Assembly (NCBI RefSeq): GCF_017744555.1
Contig: NZ_JAGIBD010000004.1
Span: forward strand, 62,001-126,000
Source of the DNA: Cellulomonas sp.
Lineage (GTDB): Bacteria; Actinomycetota; Actinomycetes; Actinomycetales; Cellulomonadaceae
DNA length: 64,000 nucleotides
Direction: 5' to 3'
Shown: piece by piece, positions 25,166 to 34,198 of the stretch
How the letters are laid out: the number at the start of each line of letters is the position of its first letter
Position numbering within the stretch: the stretch's first letter is position 1
Notes under the pieces: generated by a model
The model's input: only the letters and a program-made list of their open reading frames with translations
Database searches by the model: none
What the model was told of the DNA's origin: nothing
Position numbers and translations under genes: made by a program

Positions 25166-26029
25166 TCAGTCGATCGGCGGAATGAGCCACCGGATGGTTC
25201 GCGTGACGAGGTCTCCCCCGACGCGTGCAGGGCCGCCGCCGAGCAGCGGCTCGGGTCGCAGCTCGAGCGCGGCCCGCGCCCACGACGGCAGGGTCGCCGC
25301 CGCACCCGCCGCGAGCGCGCGGTAGGTCGGGCGCAGCGCCAGCGGAAGGGGCGGTGTCCGGAGCAGGAAGTCGACCGTCGCGCGGGACGCGTCGGTGACC
25401 CGGAGCTCGGGACGGTACGCGTCGATCAGCGCGGTCACCTCCGCCAGCGTCATCGGCGGGTCCACCACGCCCAGTCCGCGCGCGACGACCGCGGACTGCG
25501 CGACGTACTCGTCGTACCCGGCGCCGTCGAGCGGCCGCTCCCCGAACCGGCGGTGCGCCGCGACGAAGCTGTCCACGCCCGCCGCGTGGATCCACGCCAG
25601 CAGGTGCGGGTCGTCCGCCGTGTACGGCACGCCGTCGGAGGTCACTCCCCGGACGTAACCGTGCACGCGGCGGACGTGCTGCACCGCCGCCTCGGCGTCC
25701 TCGGCTCGCCCGAACGCCGTCATGGCGAGGAACGTGCTCGTCCGCGCGAGCCTGCCCCACGGGTCCTCGCGGAAGTCCGAGAACTCGGCGACCGCCGCCA
25801 TCGCGACGGGGTGCAGCGCCTGCAGGAGCAGCGCGCGCAGGCCGCCCGCGAACATCGAGGCGTCGCCGTGCACCACCTGCACGGCGGACCCGGGTGGGAA
25901 CCAGCGCGGGCCCGGTGCGTGGTGGATGCGCTCGCGCGTGGCGAAGCCGTCCGCGCCCGAGACGCGCAGGAACAGCACGTCGCCGGCGCGGCGACGCAAC
26001 GACGGGCGGCGCTCGACGGTGGTCGTCAC
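25166..26029 (-). CDS. MpaB/DUF2236-type oxygenase family protein
   Basis: 287 residues from GTG at 26029. The family is recognised by ARERIHHAPGPRWFPPGSAV-like N-terminus, GGLRALLLQALHPVAMAAVA, DFREDPWGRLARTSTFLAM, HGYVRGVTSDGVPYTADDPH and LLAWIHAAGVDSFVAAHRRF, with the conserved His and Asp/Arg pattern. Members include the latex-clearing-like and mycophenolic acid MpaB oxygenases that bind heme; bacterial members are mostly uncharacterised. No signal peptide. The next in-frame start lies about 57 codons in, so GTG is needed for the conserved N-terminus. It is 38 bases from POT transporter gene and may be cotranscribed with it. Confidence 0.85.
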   Translation of the reverse strand: MTTTVERRPSLRRRAGDVLFLRVSGADGFATRERIHHAPGPRWFPPGSAVQVVHGDASMFAGGLRALLLQALHPVAMAAVAEFSDFREDPWGRLARTSTFLAMTAFGRAEDAEAAVQHVRRVHGYVRGVTSDGVPYTADDPHLLAWIHAAGVDSFVAAHRRFGERPLDGAGYDEYVAQSAVVARGLGVVDPPMTLAEVTALIDAYRPELRVTDASRATVDFLLRTPPLPLALRPTYRALAAGAAATLPSWARAALELRPEPLLGGGPARVGGDLVTRTIRWLIPPID

Positions 26030-26067
26030 CCCTCGATGGTGCGTCGGTCCGGCGCGCCGCGCGACTC

Positions 26068-27594
26068 TCAGTGCTGCAGCGCCGCCTCGCCCGCCGACTC
26101 CGCGCCGGCCTTGATGTGCCGCGTGACCCACGGCGCGATCGCGAACATGCCGCCCGCGACCGCGAGCGCGACGACGCCGATCCAGCCGAAGTACGCGGTG
26201 TCGCTCACGTCTTGCGTCGCCTGCACGAGCTGGGCGGTGATGGCGTTGCCCGCCGACGTGGCGAGGAACCACAGCGCCATGGCTTGGCCGCGGAACGCCC
26301 GGGGCGCGAGCAGCGTGGTCGCCGCGAGGCCCACGGGCGACAGGCACAGCTCGCCGATCGTCTGGATGACGTAGACGACGATCAGCACCCACCACGGCGC
26401 CTTGTCGCCCTCGAACAGCGCCGACATGCCCGCGAGGAACACGAAGCTCAGGGCCGCGAAGGTCAGGCCCAGCGCGAACTTCACGGCGGTCGGCGGGCGG
26501 TCGTCGAGCTTCGTCCAGATCCACGCGAACACCGGCGCGAGGATGACGATCGAGGCCGGGTTGACCGTCTGGTAGAACTCCGGCGAGATCGTCAGCCCGC
26601 CCACGGTGAGGTCGGTGCGGTTCTTCGCGAAGCTCGACAGCGTGCTCGACGCCTGCTCGAAGATCATCCAGAACAGCATCGCGGCGACGAACAGCGGGAT
26701 GTACGCCCGCAGGCGCTGCTTCTCGTGCTCGGTGACCTTCGGCGAGCGGAACATCACCCAGAACGTCGCGATCGGCGCGGCGAACGCGAGGTAGGACAGC
26801 GCGTCGATCCACGTGTTGACGGTGAACCCGCCGCCCACGGCCCACGCGAGCGCGACGGCGAGCAGGATGCCGACGACCACGGCGAGCACGATCCGCACCG
26901 CGCCCGCCCGGTCCTCGACCGTCATCGGGTTCGGGGGCAGCTCGCCCGCACCGCCCAGCAGCCGGCGGCCCAGGACGAACACGACGAGCGAGATGCCCAT
27001 GCCGATCGCCGCGACGGCGAACCCGGCGTGGTAGCCGCCCCAGTCGCGGGCCCATCCCACGAGCAGCGGCGCGAGCAGCGACCCGATGTTGATGCCCATG
27101 TAGTAGATGGAGAACCCGGAGTCCCGCCGCGGGTCGTCGCGGTGGTACAGCTCGCCGACCATGCTCGACACGTTGGGCTTGAGCAGGCCCGTGCCCAGCG
27201 CCACGAGCACGATGCCGAGGAACGAGAAGCTCGGGTTCGGGATCGCGAGCGCGACGTGGCCCGACGCGATCACGATGCCGCCGTACAGCACGGAACGCCG
27301 GCCGCCGATGAACCGGTCCGCGAGCCAGCCGCCGAGCACCGACAGCAGGTAGACGGCGGCGCCGTACACCGCGACGACCGCCTCGCCCGTCGCCTCGGGC
27401 AGCCCCAGCCCGCCGTTGGCCGCGGTGTCGGTCAGGTAGAACAGCAGGATGGCGCGCATCCCGTAGTAGCTGAACCGCTCCCACAGCTCGGTGTTGAAGA
27501 GCGTGAACAGCCCCATCGGGTGCCCGAAGAACCCCCGGTCGCGCGGCAGGACGCGCTCGTCGGCGGTCCCCGTTCCTTGAGCCCCCTCGCTCAT
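26068..27594 (-). CDS. POT family proton-dependent di/tripeptide transporter
   Basis: 508 residues from ATG at 27594, preceded by GGGGA; another ATG lies three codons upstream without a ribosome site. Fourteen-helix MFS-type protein of the PTR2/POT family. Signatures are ERFSYYGMRAILLFYL (E-x-x-E-R-F-x-x-Y-G motif) in helix 1, GGWLADRFIGGRRSVLYGG, then GTGLLKPNVSSMVGELYHRD and FSIYYMGINIGSLLAPLLVG. The C-terminal half has FEQASSTLSSFAKNRTDL and SPVGLAATTLLAPRAFRGQ. It imports small peptides with protons at the cytoplasmic membrane. The divergent photolyase gene starts 64 bases away. Confidence 0.95.
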   Translation of the reverse strand: MSEGAQGTGTADERVLPRDRGFFGHPMGLFTLFNTELWERFSYYGMRAILLFYLTDTAANGGLGLPEATGEAVVAVYGAAVYLLSVLGGWLADRFIGGRRSVLYGGIVIASGHVALAIPNPSFSFLGIVLVALGTGLLKPNVSSMVGELYHRDDPRRDSGFSIYYMGINIGSLLAPLLVGWARDWGGYHAGFAVAAIGMGISLVVFVLGRRLLGGAGELPPNPMTVEDRAGAVRIVLAVVVGILLAVALAWAVGGGFTVNTWIDALSYLAFAAPIATFWVMFRSPKVTEHEKQRLRAYIPLFVAAMLFWMIFEQASSTLSSFAKNRTDLTVGGLTISPEFYQTVNPASIVILAPVFAWIWTKLDDRPPTAVKFALGLTFAALSFVFLAGMSALFEGDKAPWWVLIVVYVIQTIGELCLSPVGLAATTLLAPRAFRGQAMALWFLATSAGNAITAQLVQATQDVSDTAYFGWIGVVALAVAGGMFAIAPWVTRHIKAGAESAGEAALQH

Positions 27595-27657
27595 GGTCCC
27601 CATGGTGGCGGTTCGCCCGCCCGCGCGCACGCCTGGCCGCCGGGGTAGCGTCGCCCG

Positions 27658-29013
27658 GTGCCCGTGGTCCTGTGGTTCCGCCGGGACCTGCGCCTGGCCG
27701 ACCACCCCGCCCTTCTCGCCGCCGTGCAGGGCGCACGGGCTGCGGACGACGAGGTCGTCGCGCTGTTCGTCGCCGACCCCGCGCTGTGGCGGGTCTCAGG
27801 TTCGCCGCGGCTGGCCTACCTCGTGCGGTCGTTGCGCGCGCTGGACGAGGCGACCGGTGGGCGGCTCGTCGTCCGGCGCGGGGCGCCCGCGACCGTCGTC
27901 CCGTCGCTCGTGCGCGAGGTCGGCGCGGCGGCCGTGCACGTGACGGCGGCGACCGAGCCCTACGGGCGACGGCGGGACGAGGCCGTTGAGCGCGCGCTCG
28001 ACGTGCCGCTCGTGCGGACCGGGTCTCCGTACGCCGTCGCACCCGGGCGGCTGGTGACCCGCGGCGGGACGCCGTTCCAGGTGTTCACGCCGTTCCGGAG
28101 CGCATGGCTGGACCACGGCTGGTCGGCGCCGGCGGTCCGGCCGCGCACGGTGCCGTGGGCGTCCGTGCGGTCCGACGGGCTGCCCGACGAGCCCGCGACC
28201 GACGTGATCCTGCCCGCCGCGGGCGAGCACGCCGCGCACCGCCGGTGGCGCACCTTCCTGGAGGACGGGCTCGACGACTACCGCTGGGCCCGCGACCGGC
28301 CCGACCTCGACGGCACGTCCGCGCTCTCCGTGCACCTCAAGTACGGCGAGCTGCACCCCCGGACGCTGCTGGCCGACCTCGCCGCCCGGCCGTCGTCGGA
28401 CTCCGTGGGCACCTACCGGTCCGAGCTCGCCTGGCGCGAGTTCCACGCCGACGTGCTCTGGCACCACCCCGGCGCCGCGCACCGTTCGCTGCGTCCCGTG
28501 GTGCCCGACGACGCGTGGGCGTCCGGGGCGACCGCCGACGCGCTGTTCGCCGCGTGGGCCGAGGGGCGCACGGGCTACCCGTTCGTGGACGCCGGGATGC
28601 GCCAGCTGCGGGCCACCGGGTGGATGCACAACCGGGTGCGCATGGTCGTCGCGTCGTTCCTGGTCAAGGACCTGCACGTGCGGTGGCAGCGCGGCGCCGA
28701 CCACTTCATGGCGTGGCTGGTCGACGGCGACGTGCCGCAGAACCAGCTCAACTGGCAGTGGGTCGCCGGGACCGGGCGTGACGCCGCCCCCTACTTCCGG
28801 GTGTTCAACCCCGTGACGCAGGGCGAGAAGTTCGACCCCGACGGCGACTACGTGCGCCGGTGGGTGCCCGAGCTGCGCGGCGTCGCCGGCCGGGCCGTGC
28901 ACCAGCCGTGGCGGCTCGGCCTCGAGGCGCCCGACGACTACCCGTCACCGGTCGTCGACCACGCGACCGAGCGTCGGGTCGCGCTCGACGACTTCCACCG
29001 CCGCGGCGGCTGA
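27658..29013 (+). CDS. phrB: deoxyribodipyrimidine photolyase (class I CPD type)
   Basis: 451 residues from GTG at 27658, which follows TAGCGT by six bases (leaderless layout). The N-terminal alpha/beta antenna domain starts VVLWFRRDLRLADHPALLAA. The FAD-binding C-terminal domain has GTYRSELAWREFHADVLWHH, then FVDAGMRQLRATGWMHNRVR and MVVASFLVKDLHVRWQRGAD, and the signature FMAWLVDGDVPQNQLNWQWV with AGTGRDAAPYFRVFNPVTQG. These fit enzymes that split cyclobutane dimers with blue light. A cryptochrome role cannot be excluded, but bacteria with this motif set normally repair DNA. It ends seven bases before the convergent alcohol dehydrogenase gene. Confidence 0.94.
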   Translation: MPVVLWFRRDLRLADHPALLAAVQGARAADDEVVALFVADPALWRVSGSPRLAYLVRSLRALDEATGGRLVVRRGAPATVVPSLVREVGAAAVHVTAATEPYGRRRDEAVERALDVPLVRTGSPYAVAPGRLVTRGGTPFQVFTPFRSAWLDHGWSAPAVRPRTVPWASVRSDGLPDEPATDVILPAAGEHAAHRRWRTFLEDGLDDYRWARDRPDLDGTSALSVHLKYGELHPRTLLADLAARPSSDSVGTYRSELAWREFHADVLWHHPGAAHRSLRPVVPDDAWASGATADALFAAWAEGRTGYPFVDAGMRQLRATGWMHNRVRMVVASFLVKDLHVRWQRGADHFMAWLVDGDVPQNQLNWQWVAGTGRDAAPYFRVFNPVTQGEKFDPDGDYVRRWVPELRGVAGRAVHQPWRLGLEAPDDYPSPVVDHATERRVALDDFHRRGG

Positions 29014-29019
29014 GCCCGG

Positions 29020-30093
29020 TCAGGGGCGGAGCAGCACCTTCGTGGCGCGGCGCTCGTCCATCGCCGCGTAGGCCTCGGCGACCTGCTCGAGGGGCAGCTC
29101 CAGGTCGAACACGGCGCCCGGCTGCAGGCGGCCGTCGAGCACCTCGGGCAGCAGCTCGTCGATGTACCCGCGCACCGACGCGACGCCGCCGCGGACGCCG
29201 ACGTTGGTGTCGAACATCGTCCTGACCGGCAGCTCCGGGCCTCCGGCCGGCACGCCGACGAAGCCGACCTGACCGCCCGGCCGCGCGGAGCGCAGCGCCT
29301 GGTCCATCGACTCCTTGGTGCCGACGCACTCCAGCACGACGTCCGGGCCGACGCCGTCGAACAGCTCCTTGAGCCGCGCCACGCCCTCGTCGCCGCGCTC
29401 GGGCACCACGTCGGTCGCACCGAACGCGCGGGCGATCTCCTGCCGGTCGGCGTGCCGCGACATGGCGACCACGCGGGACGCCCCGAGCCGCCGCGCGGCG
29501 AGCACCGCACAGAGCCCGACGGCACCGTCGCCGACGACCGCGACCGTGGTCCCCGGCCCGACGCCGCCCTGCACGGCGGCGTGGTGCCCGGTGCCCATGA
29601 CGTCCGAGAGCGTGAGCAGGTGCGGGACGAGCGCGCGCCCCTCGTCGGACTCGAGGTCCACGCCGGGGACGACGACGAGCGTGCCGTCCGCGAGCGGCAC
29701 GCGGACCCGCTCCCCCTGGCCGCCGTCCGCCGACGAGCCCTCGCCGGTCGTCGAGCCCCACCACCCGCCGTGCAGGCAGGAGGTGCTCACGCCGTTGCGG
29801 CAGTTGGTGCACGTGCCGTCGCACACGTAGAACGGCGCGATCACCGCGTCGCCGACCGCGACCCGCTCGACCGCGTCGCCGACCTGCTCGACGATCCCGA
29901 TGAACTCGTGCCCGATCCGCCGCGGGCTGCGGACCGGCTGCACCCCGCGGTACGGCCACAGGTCCGACCCGCACACGCACGCCGCGACGACCCGCACGAC
30001 GGCGTCGCGCCCGCTCCCGCCGGCCAGCAGCTCCGGGTCCGGGACGTCCTCGACCCGGACGTCCCTCTCGCCGTGGATCACGGTGGCGCGCAT
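29020..30093 (-). CDS. zinc-dependent alcohol dehydrogenase family protein
   Basis: 357 residues from ATG at 30093 with GAGGGAGC upstream. MDR fold: catalytic zinc Cys in ACVCGSDLWPYRG, then IGHEFIGIVEQVGD (GHE), and structural zinc cysteines in YVCDGTCTNCRNGVSTSC. The Rossmann loop TVAVVGDGAVGLCAVLAARR binds NAD(P). The layout (GHEFIGIVEEVG, and short loops) matches threonine dehydrogenase or glutathione-independent formaldehyde dehydrogenase-like enzymes; the substrate cannot be assigned. A TACACT -10 (30156-30151) would give a leader of about 50 bases. No pathway neighbours. Confidence 0.9.
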   Translation of the reverse strand: MRATVIHGERDVRVEDVPDPELLAGGSGRDAVVRVVAACVCGSDLWPYRGVQPVRSPRRIGHEFIGIVEQVGDAVERVAVGDAVIAPFYVCDGTCTNCRNGVSTSCLHGGWWGSTTGEGSSADGGQGERVRVPLADGTLVVVPGVDLESDEGRALVPHLLTLSDVMGTGHHAAVQGGVGPGTTVAVVGDGAVGLCAVLAARRLGASRVVAMSRHADRQEIARAFGATDVVPERGDEGVARLKELFDGVGPDVVLECVGTKESMDQALRSARPGGQVGFVGVPAGGPELPVRTMFDTNVGVRGGVASVRGYIDELLPEVLDGRLQPGAVFDLELPLEQVAEAYAAMDERRATKVLLRP

Positions 30094-30159
30094 GGTGCTC
30101 CCTCGCAGGTGATGGGGTTCCGCGGCCCCGACAGGGCGTGCGGCCCGGCCAGTGTAAGG

Positions 30160-30193
30160 CGGCTCGACGCACCGTCCGCGGTGCGCCGAGCCG
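30160..30193. terminator. hairpin after the membrane exporter-like gene
   Basis: 14-bp stem with one mismatch (CGGCTCGACGCACC with GGTGCGCCGAGCCG) and a 6-base loop, 19 bases beyond the stop of the leftward gene at 30212. No U-run. Confidence 0.55.
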
Positions 30194-30211
30194 TCCGTCC
30201 ACCGCTCCGCG

Positions 30212-31279
30212 TCAGGCGTCGACCGTGATGCTCGGCCGGGCGTCCTCGTGCGTCTCCCGGTCGCGGTCCGCCTCGGCCTCGGCGACCGCCGCCCGGGAGG
30301 CGGCACCCGCGTCACGGAAGTGGCCCACCGTCGCGAGCACCAGCCCGAGCACGGCCCACGCGACGAGGGCGGTCCACAGCTGTCCGGTGTCGGCGCGCGG
30401 GAAGTACGACTCGTCGCGCAGCAGCGCGGCGGCGGCGCCCGGCGGCATCCACTGGCCGATCGCACCCCACGGCGCGGGCAGCATCTGCCACGGCTGGGCG
30501 GCCGACGCGAGGGGGTTGGCGACGAGCAGGAACAGCACCGGGCCGATCGCGATGCCGGGCCGTCCGAGGATCGACACGACGCCGACGATCACGCCCGCCA
30601 CGGCCAGCACGCCGAGGCCGATGATCCCCGCGTTGACGGCGAACGAGCCGGCGAGCGCGCCGTACCAGCCCTGCAGGACGCCCGCGACGGCGAGCCCGGC
30701 GAGCGCCGCGTACGTGGTGACCGCAGCGACCCGGCGCCACACGCCGACGACGGTCAGCGAGATCGCGATGCCGCCGATCATCCCGCCCATGACGAGCGGG
30801 AGCGTGACGGCGCCGATGACCGCGCCGCGCGGGTCGCCCGCACCGAGCGGCACGACGTCCGTGACCGCGACGGCGACGGGCGCACCGGCCGCCTCGGTGA
30901 GCTGCGCCTGCAGCACGGGGGCGAGCGCCGAGAACTGCTGGGCGACCACCGCGCTGGACGCCGTGGAGACGAGCACCTCGGGCTCGGGGCCGAGGACGAT
31001 CGCGCCGTAGACGTCGCGGGTCTCGACGAGGTCGGCGGCTGCTTGCCGGTCGGCGGCGGGGACGACGTCGAACGCGCCGGGTGCGCGCTGCTCGAGCGCC
31101 GCGGTCAGCGGTGCGGTGGCAGCGGCGGGACCGGCGACCGCGACGGGCAGGTCGCGCGGCTCGGACGTGTGCGCGGGCCACAGGAAGGCCAGCACGAGCA
31201 CCGTCGCGAGGGCGGTGAGCGCGACGGCGACGCCGAGCAGGCGACGCCACGGGGTGTGGGGACCGGTGTGGTGCGACAT
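30212..31279 (-). CDS. DUF3533/YhgE-like membrane protein, probable efflux accessory
   Basis: 355 residues from ATG at 31279 with a strong AAGGAGG site. Membrane topology: one N-terminal helix (residues 13-32), an extracytoplasmic domain of about 115 residues (LPVAVAGPAAATAPL, DVYGAIVLGPEPEVLVSTAS), then about five helices to residue 315 and a charged cytoplasmic tail. This architecture resembles YhgE/Pip and DUF3533 proteins, related to ABC-2 permeases without an ATPase. Transport is a plausible role but unproved. It is divergent from a TetR gene whose operators flank its promoter, so it is very likely repressed by that protein and induced by a small molecule. Confidence 0.7.
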   Translation of the reverse strand: MSHHTGPHTPWRRLLGVAVALTALATVLVLAFLWPAHTSEPRDLPVAVAGPAAATAPLTAALEQRAPGAFDVVPAADRQAAADLVETRDVYGAIVLGPEPEVLVSTASSAVVAQQFSALAPVLQAQLTEAAGAPVAVAVTDVVPLGAGDPRGAVIGAVTLPLVMGGMIGGIAISLTVVGVWRRVAAVTTYAALAGLAVAGVLQGWYGALAGSFAVNAGIIGLGVLAVAGVIVGVVSILGRPGIAIGPVLFLLVANPLASAAQPWQMLPAPWGAIGQWMPPGAAAALLRDESYFPRADTGQLWTALVAWAVLGLVLATVGHFRDAGAASRAAVAEAEADRDRETHEDARPSITVDA

Positions 31280-31298
31280 GGTGACCTCCTTCTAAAAT

Positions 31299-31369
31299 CG
31301 AACGTTCGTTCTTTGCTCAGCCTAGAAGGCTCCTCCGGCTTGTCAAGAACGTTCGTTCGTTTTTATGGT
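31299..31369. promoter_or_regulatory. divergent promoters with two TetR-type operators
   Basis: The 12-mer GAACGTTCGTTC occurs at 31300-31311 and 31347-31358, 47 bases apart; each contains the palindrome GAACGTTC or CGAACGTTCG. Leftward promoter: TTGACA (31346-31341), 16 bases, TAGGCT (31324-31319). Rightward promoter: TTGTCA (31340-31345), 18 bases, TATGGT (31364-31369), five bases before the tetR GTG. The -35 boxes overlap on opposite strands. One operator covers the rightward spacer and borders both -35 boxes; the other lies at the leftward start point. Confidence 0.75.
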
Positions 31370-31374
31370 GGGCC

Positions 31375-31968
31375 GTGCCCAAGGTCACCGAGGACTACCG
31401 CGCCGCCCGCCGCGACGAGATCGCCGACGCCGCGCTGCGCGCGTTCCGCCGCAAGGGGTTCCAGGCCACGTCGATGGCCGAGATCATCGAGGAGTCCGGC
31501 CTGTCCGCCGGCGCGATCTACGGCCACTACCCCAGCAAGGCCGCGCTCGTCGTCGAGGTCGCCGCGCGCGTCGTCGGCGGCCGCATCGAGGAGATCGGCC
31601 GGCTCGTCGACGAGTCGCCCATGACGCCGCCCCCGGGCCTCGTGCGCGTGCTCGTCACGGCGATGACCCGAGAGCTCGGCAGCCCGTCGGTCATGCTCCA
31701 GCTCTGGGGCGAGGCCGTCACGGAGGTCGAGATCGCCGAGCTCGCGTCGACGGTCCTGGACCGGCTCCTCGACACCTGCCGCCACTACACGTCGCTCTGG
31801 CACCAGCGCACCCACGGCACCCCGCCCGACGAGGCCGACGCGCTCGCCGCCGACCAGGTGCCGCTGCTGCTCGCCGCGGTGCAGGGTTACGTCATCCAGT
31901 CGTCGCTGCTGCCCGGGTTCGACGCGGAGGCCTACCTCGCGTCGGTCGAGCGGAACCTGCCGTCCTGA
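31375..31968 (+). CDS. TetR/AcrR family transcriptional regulator
   Basis: 197 residues from GTG at 31375. N-terminal helix-turn-helix: RRDEIADAALRAFRRKGFQA, then TSMAEIIEESGLSAGAIYGH with YPSKAAL (residues 12-58). The remaining ~140 residues form the ligand-binding and dimer part, with no identifiable ligand. It is probably autorepressing, because one of two identical operators sits in its own promoter spacer, and it likely represses the divergent membrane protein gene. The start lies five bases after a TATGGT -10, so the mRNA may be leaderless. Confidence 0.9.
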   Translation: MPKVTEDYRAARRDEIADAALRAFRRKGFQATSMAEIIEESGLSAGAIYGHYPSKAALVVEVAARVVGGRIEEIGRLVDESPMTPPPGLVRVLVTAMTRELGSPSVMLQLWGEAVTEVEIAELASTVLDRLLDTCRHYTSLWHQRTHGTPPDEADALAADQVPLLLAAVQGYVIQSSLLPGFDAEAYLASVERNLPS

Positions 31969-31996
31969 TCGGTCGCCTGGTCGGCCGGCCGCATCC

Positions 31997-32545
31997 TCAG
32001 GACGAGACCTGCGTCGCCCGGTACTCGTCCTCGAGCATCCCCATGTCGATCGCGTCGCACCAGCCGTCGCCGTCGCGGTACGCGTCGCGACGCCGACCCT
32101 CGACGCGGAAGCCGATGTTCTCGTACAGCGACTTCGCCCGGGCGTTGATCGCGAGCACGTCGAGCTCGACGCGGTGCAGCCCGAGCCCGTCGAACGCGAA
32201 CCCAAGCACGAGCTCGATGCCCTCCGTGCCGTACCCGCGCCCCCGGAACGCGGGCCGCATGACGAGCCGCATGTTGGCCTTGCGCACCTCGTGGTCGATG
32301 TCGTTCAGCACGATCTCGCCCAGGAGCTCGTCCGAGCCGTTGGCCGTCACCGCGAAGTCGTAGCGGTCCTCCGCGGTCGCCCGGCTCGCGCACCACGCGT
32401 CGATCTGCGGACGCGTGAACGTCGCGGTCGTGCCCGTGAGCCGGCGGCCCTCCGGGTCGGCCAGCATGTCCCACATCGCGTCCGCGTCGTCGGCCCGGAT
32501 CGGGCGCAGCACGAGCATCTCGCCCTGCAGCGTCGGCTTCTGCAT
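31997..32545 (-). CDS. GNAT family acetyltransferase (RimJ/RimL type)
   Basis: 182 residues from ATG at 32545. It starts QKPTLQGEMLVLRPIRADDA, the usual beta1-alpha1 region of Acetyltransf_3 proteins. The acetyl-CoA binding motif A is NMRLVMRPAFRGRGYGTEGI (R-G-x-G-Y-G), followed by GLGLHRVELDVLAINARAKS and LYENIGFRVEGRRRDAYRDG. Such proteins acetylate protein N-termini, amino acids or small amines; the substrate is unknown. It ends 28 bases from the convergent tetR gene and is separate from gatB behind a hairpin. Confidence 0.88.
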   Translation of the reverse strand: MQKPTLQGEMLVLRPIRADDADAMWDMLADPEGRRLTGTTATFTRPQIDAWCASRATAEDRYDFAVTANGSDELLGEIVLNDIDHEVRKANMRLVMRPAFRGRGYGTEGIELVLGFAFDGLGLHRVELDVLAINARAKSLYENIGFRVEGRRRDAYRDGDGWCDAIDMGMLEDEYRATQVSS

Positions 32546-32650
32546 CGGACCCGCTCCCGTCCGGCACCCGTCGGGGGTGCCGTCGTCGATCGTAAGGACG
32601 TCGTGTGACCGCGATGTTGCGTCGCGGCGACGCCGCCGTCCGGGTGTCCC

Positions 32651-32688
32651 GTGCGGCGTCCGCGTCGAGAGCGACACGGACGCCGCAC
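32651..32688. terminator. terminator hairpin after gatB
   Basis: Perfect 12-bp stem (GTGCGGCGTCCG at 32651-32662, complement at 32677-32688) with a 14-base loop, ten bases downstream of the gatB stop on the minus strand. No U-run. Confidence 0.6.
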
Positions 32689-32698
32689 GACGCGGGCG

Positions 32699-34198
32699 TC
32701 AGCCCTGGGTCACACGCTCCAGCAGCAGCTCGCGGACCCGGCCGGCGTCCGCCTGGCCGCGCGTCGCCTTCATGACCGCCCCGATGATGGCGCCGACCGG
32801 GCCGAGGTTGCCCGAGCGGATCTTCTCGGCGATGTCCGGCTGCGCCGCGAGCGCCGCGTCGATCGCCTCGAGCAGCGGACCGTCGTCCGAGACGACCTCC
32901 AGGCCGCGCGCGACGACGACCGCCTCGGGGTCGCCCTCGCCGGCGAGCACGCCCTCGAGCACCTGGCGCGCGAGCTTGTCGTTGATCCGCCCGTCGTCCA
33001 CGAGCTTCTGCAACGACGCGATCTGCGCGGGCGTGATCGGCAGCGAGTCGAGCTCGACCTCCTGCTGCTTGGCGGTGCGGGCCAGCTCGCCCATCCACCA
33101 CTTGCGCGCAGCGGCCGGGCTGGTGCCCCCCGCGACGGTCGCCTCGATGAGCTCGACCGCACCGGCGTTCACGACGTCGCGCATCTCGGCGTCCGCGTAG
33201 CCCCACTCGCCCTGCAGCCGGCGCCGACGGGCGGCGGGCAGCTCGGGCAGCGACGCGCGGATCTCCTCGACCCACGCGCGGTCCGGGGCGATCGGCACGA
33301 GGTCCGGCTCCGGGAAGTACCGGTAGTCCTCGGCGTCGGACTTGATGCGTCCCGACGTCGTCGTCCCGGTGTCCTCGTGCCAGTGCCGCGTCTCCTGGAC
33401 GACCGTGCCGCCCTCGTCGAGCACGGCGGCCTGCCGGCCGATCTCGAAGCGGACCGCACGCTCGACGGAGCGGAACGAGTTGACGTTCTTGGTCTCGGTG
33501 CGGGTGCCGAGCGCCGACTCGGGGGTGGGCCGCAGGGACACGTTGACGTCGGCGCGGACGTTGCCGCGCTCCATGCGGGCCTCCGAGACGCCGAGCGCCC
33601 GGAACATGTCGCGCAGCGTCTGGACGTAGGCACGCGCGACCTCGGGAGCACGCGCACCCGCGCCGGTGATCGGCTTCGTGACGATCTCGACGAGCGGGAT
33701 GCCGGCGCGGTTGTAGTCGACGAGCGAGTACTCGGCGCCGTGGATGCGGCCCGTGGCGCCGCCGACGTGCGTGTTCTTGCCGGCGTCCTCCTCCATGTGC
33801 GCGCGCTCGATCTCGACGCGGAACACGGTCCCGTCCTCGAGCTCGACGTCGACGTGGCCGTCGAACGCGATCGGCTCGTCGTACTGCGACGTCTGGAAGT
33901 TCTTCGGGACGTCCGGGTAGAAGTAGTTCTTCCGCGCGAACCGGCACGTCTCCGCGATCTGGCAGTTCAGCGCCAGGCCGATGCGGATCGCGTACTCGAC
34001 GGCCGTGCCGTTGACGACCGGGAGCGAGCCGGGCAGGCCCAGCGACACCGGCGTGACGGACGTGTTCGGCTCCTCGCCGAAGCCCGCGGGCGCGCCGTCG
34101 AACATCTTGGTGCGGGTGCCCAGCTCGACGTGCACCTCGATGCCGATGACCGGGTCGAACCGGGCCACGGCGTCGTCGTAGTCCACCAGGGTCGTCAT
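32699..34198 (-). CDS. gatB: Asp/Glu-tRNA amidotransferase subunit B
   Basis: 499 residues from ATG at 34198, which overlaps the gatA stop in an ATGA. GatB phosphorylates and transamidates Glu-tRNA(Gln) and Asp-tRNA(Asn) in the GatCAB complex. Motifs are [20 protein letters not shown] near the N-terminus, [31 protein letters not shown] and [20 protein letters not shown]. The tail carries the YqeY-like helical domain ([40 protein letters not shown]) that binds tRNA. Last gene of gatC-gatA-gatB, ended by a hairpin. Confidence 0.97.
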   Translation of the reverse strand: MTTLVDYDDAVARFDPVIGIEVHVELGTRTKMFDGAPAGFGEEPNTSVTPVSLGLPGSLPVVNGTAVEYAIRIGLALNCQIAETCRFARKNYFYPDVPKNFQTSQYDEPIAFDGHVDVELEDGTVFRVEIERAHMEEDAGKNTHVGGATGRIHGAEYSLVDYNRAGIPLVEIVTKPITGAGARAPEVARAYVQTLRDMFRALGVSEARMERGNVRADVNVSLRPTPESALGTRTETKNVNSFRSVERAVRFEIGRQAAVLDEGGTVVQETRHWHEDTGTTTSGRIKSDAEDYRYFPEPDLVPIAPDRAWVEEIRASLPELPAARRRRLQGEWGYADAEMRDVVNAGAVELIEATVAGGTSPAAARKWWMGELARTAKQQEVELDSLPITPAQIASLQKLVDDGRINDKLARQVLEGVLAGEGDPEAVVVARGLEVVSDDGPLLEAIDAALAAQPDIAEKIRSGNLGPVGAIIGAVMKATRGQADAGRVRELLLERVTQG

